Source: an uncultured Caulobacterales bacterium (GTDB lineage Bacteria; Pseudomonadota; Alphaproteobacteria; Caulobacterales; Maricaulaceae). From it: a DNA stretch of 6,178 nt. Position numbers and translations under genes: made by a program. The number at the start of each line of letters is the position of its first letter. Positions within the stretch are counted from its first letter, which is position 1. The notes beneath the pieces were generated by a model, which saw only the letters and a program-made list of their open reading frames with translations, did no database searches and was not told where the DNA came from. Where the stretch lies: positions 1-6,178 of the forward strand of contig CALLME010000068.1 of the NCBI GenBank assembly GCA_938007945.1. The letters run 5' to 3'. Shown piece after piece: positions 5,524-6,178 of the stretch.

Positions 5524-6178
5524 TTAAGTAAAATCCCACACCTTCGGCACGTCTTTAAGCGCGTCTTCGTAATAGCGCTGAAAGCCTGGCATTTTGACCT
5601 GATTGAGAAAACTCGAATAGGCCAGATAAGACACGAGAAAGCGTAAATCCTTCGCCCAAGGCGGCATATATTTTGGCGGCGTCAGCTCCCCTTCCCCCGC
5701 GAGATATGCCAGCGCAGGCAGGTCTTCAATATCTATCTTTCCCGTAAAGGCGATCCGGATGAGGTCCGCACGGCCAAGTTTCACAACAGAGCGCATATAA
5801 TTGTGCACGCGTAAAAGGCCATTGAGATAGACCATGTCCTTTGTGAACGGCGCGCCGCCCGAAATCACCCCACCTCTGAAAATACGCCGTGTGTTCTCGT
5901 AAGCCTCATCGGGCTCACCCGTGCGCGGCAGGTAGAAGTCATAAACCTCGCGAAAATCTGCGCCCTCCCCCGCCATATGAATTGCGATAACACGGTCGGC
6001 GAGACGCCTGAAACGGCGCGGGTCCATCGCCCCGCTAATAATCTCTGCAAAGACGGCCAGCCCTTCTTGAACCTCAGTTGTGCCCGCATGAGCGCGGCCC
6101 AAAATCTCGAAATTTGTTTGCGCGCGCCCATTAAGTCCAGTCGCGACATGGACAAGCGCTTCATGCTGTAACAGTTGA
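5524..6178 (-). CDS. QEGLA-motif / DUF1704 (MATCAP-like) putative zinc metallopeptidase, N-terminus beyond window
   Basis: Partial gene: 217 C-terminal codons are visible and the frame is still open at the right edge. The TTG at 6102 is an internal codon. The fragment opens with LLQHEALVHVATGLNGRA, giving an HExxxH motif (6165-6148), then ILGRAHAGTTEVQEGLAVF with the QEGLA motif (6069-6055). This matches the family NCBI calls flavohemoglobin expression-modulating QEGLA motif protein (TIGR02421, DUF1704). The same domain occurs in eukaryotic MATCAP tyrosine carboxypeptidases, where HExxxH plus a downstream glutamate in a similar EGLA segment binds the catalytic zinc. Here the two histidines and the QEGLA glutamate are all present, so zinc peptidase chemistry is inferred. 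FTKDMVYLNGLLRVHNYMR further on also looks family-like. The bacterial substrate is unknown. Full members are, from memory, roughly 350-450 residues, so about half is missing. No signal peptide can be judged. Confidence 0.85.
   Translation of the reverse strand, partial: QLLQHEALVHVATGLNGRAQTNFEILGRAHAGTTEVQEGLAVFAEIISGAMDPRRFRRLADRVIAIHMAGEGADFREVYDFYLPRTGEPDEAYENTRRIFRGGVISGGAPFTKDMVYLNGLLRVHNYMRSVVKLGRADLIRIAFTGKIDIEDLPALAYLAGEGELTPPKYMPPWAKDLRFLVSYLAYSSFLNQVKMPGFQRYYEDALKDVPKVWDFT

Noticed and set aside
5524..6102. TTG at 6102 as the start of the QEGLA-motif gene
   Set aside because: The frame stays open to the window edge and the upstream codons encode the conserved HEALVH motif, so the gene is cut by the window and does not start here.
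1..6178. Mobile element, CRISPR array or defence island
   Set aside because: No transposase, integrase or nuclease genes, no terminal inverted repeats or regular direct repeats; every confident gene is an ordinary chromosomal family.

Overview
The window reads as chromosomal DNA from an alphaproteobacterium of moderate GC. Three things support this. The DksA-type regulator has the one-cysteine zinc-finger remnant usual in alphaproteobacteria. The MoxR ATPase closely resembles the roughly 280-residue alphaproteobacterial type. A GGAAC-N16-TGTT element upstream of the fasciclin gene fits the EcfG general-stress sigma factor found in that class. Family or genus cannot be fixed from this sequence; a Maricaulales/Hyphomonadaceae-like marine bacterium is only a guess.

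Layout, left to right: (1) a 941-residue polytopic DUF2339 membrane protein on the + strand, starting at or just outside the left edge; (2) a convergent dksA-family gene on the - strand, separated from it by 35 bases that contain overlapping inverted repeats; (3) a 204-base divergent intergenic region; (4) a MoxR-type AAA+ ATPase on the + strand; (5) a perfect 11-bp hairpin with A/T tracts on both sides, acting as a shared terminator; (6) a secreted single-domain FAS1 (fasciclin) protein on the - strand; (7) a 448-base region with no confident gene, holding the fasciclin promoter, an inverted repeat, a candidate + strand small-RNA unit and a competing 59-codon - strand ORF; (8) the C-terminal part of a QEGLA-motif (DUF1704/MATCAP-like) putative zinc metallopeptidase on the - strand, cut by the right edge.

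The genes do not form one operon. Each is apparently transcribed alone, in convergent or divergent pairs, so this looks like ordinary core or shell chromosome and not a mobile island. I see no transposase, integrase, phage, CRISPR, rRNA or tRNA signature. The stringent-response regulator (DksA) and a fasciclin gene with an EcfG-like promoter give a loose stress-response theme, but no functional link between the genes is shown. The best leads are the metallopeptidase motif at the right edge, the EcfG-like promoter, and the unexplained 5091-5523 intergenic region. I found no clear evidence of a new multi-gene system.
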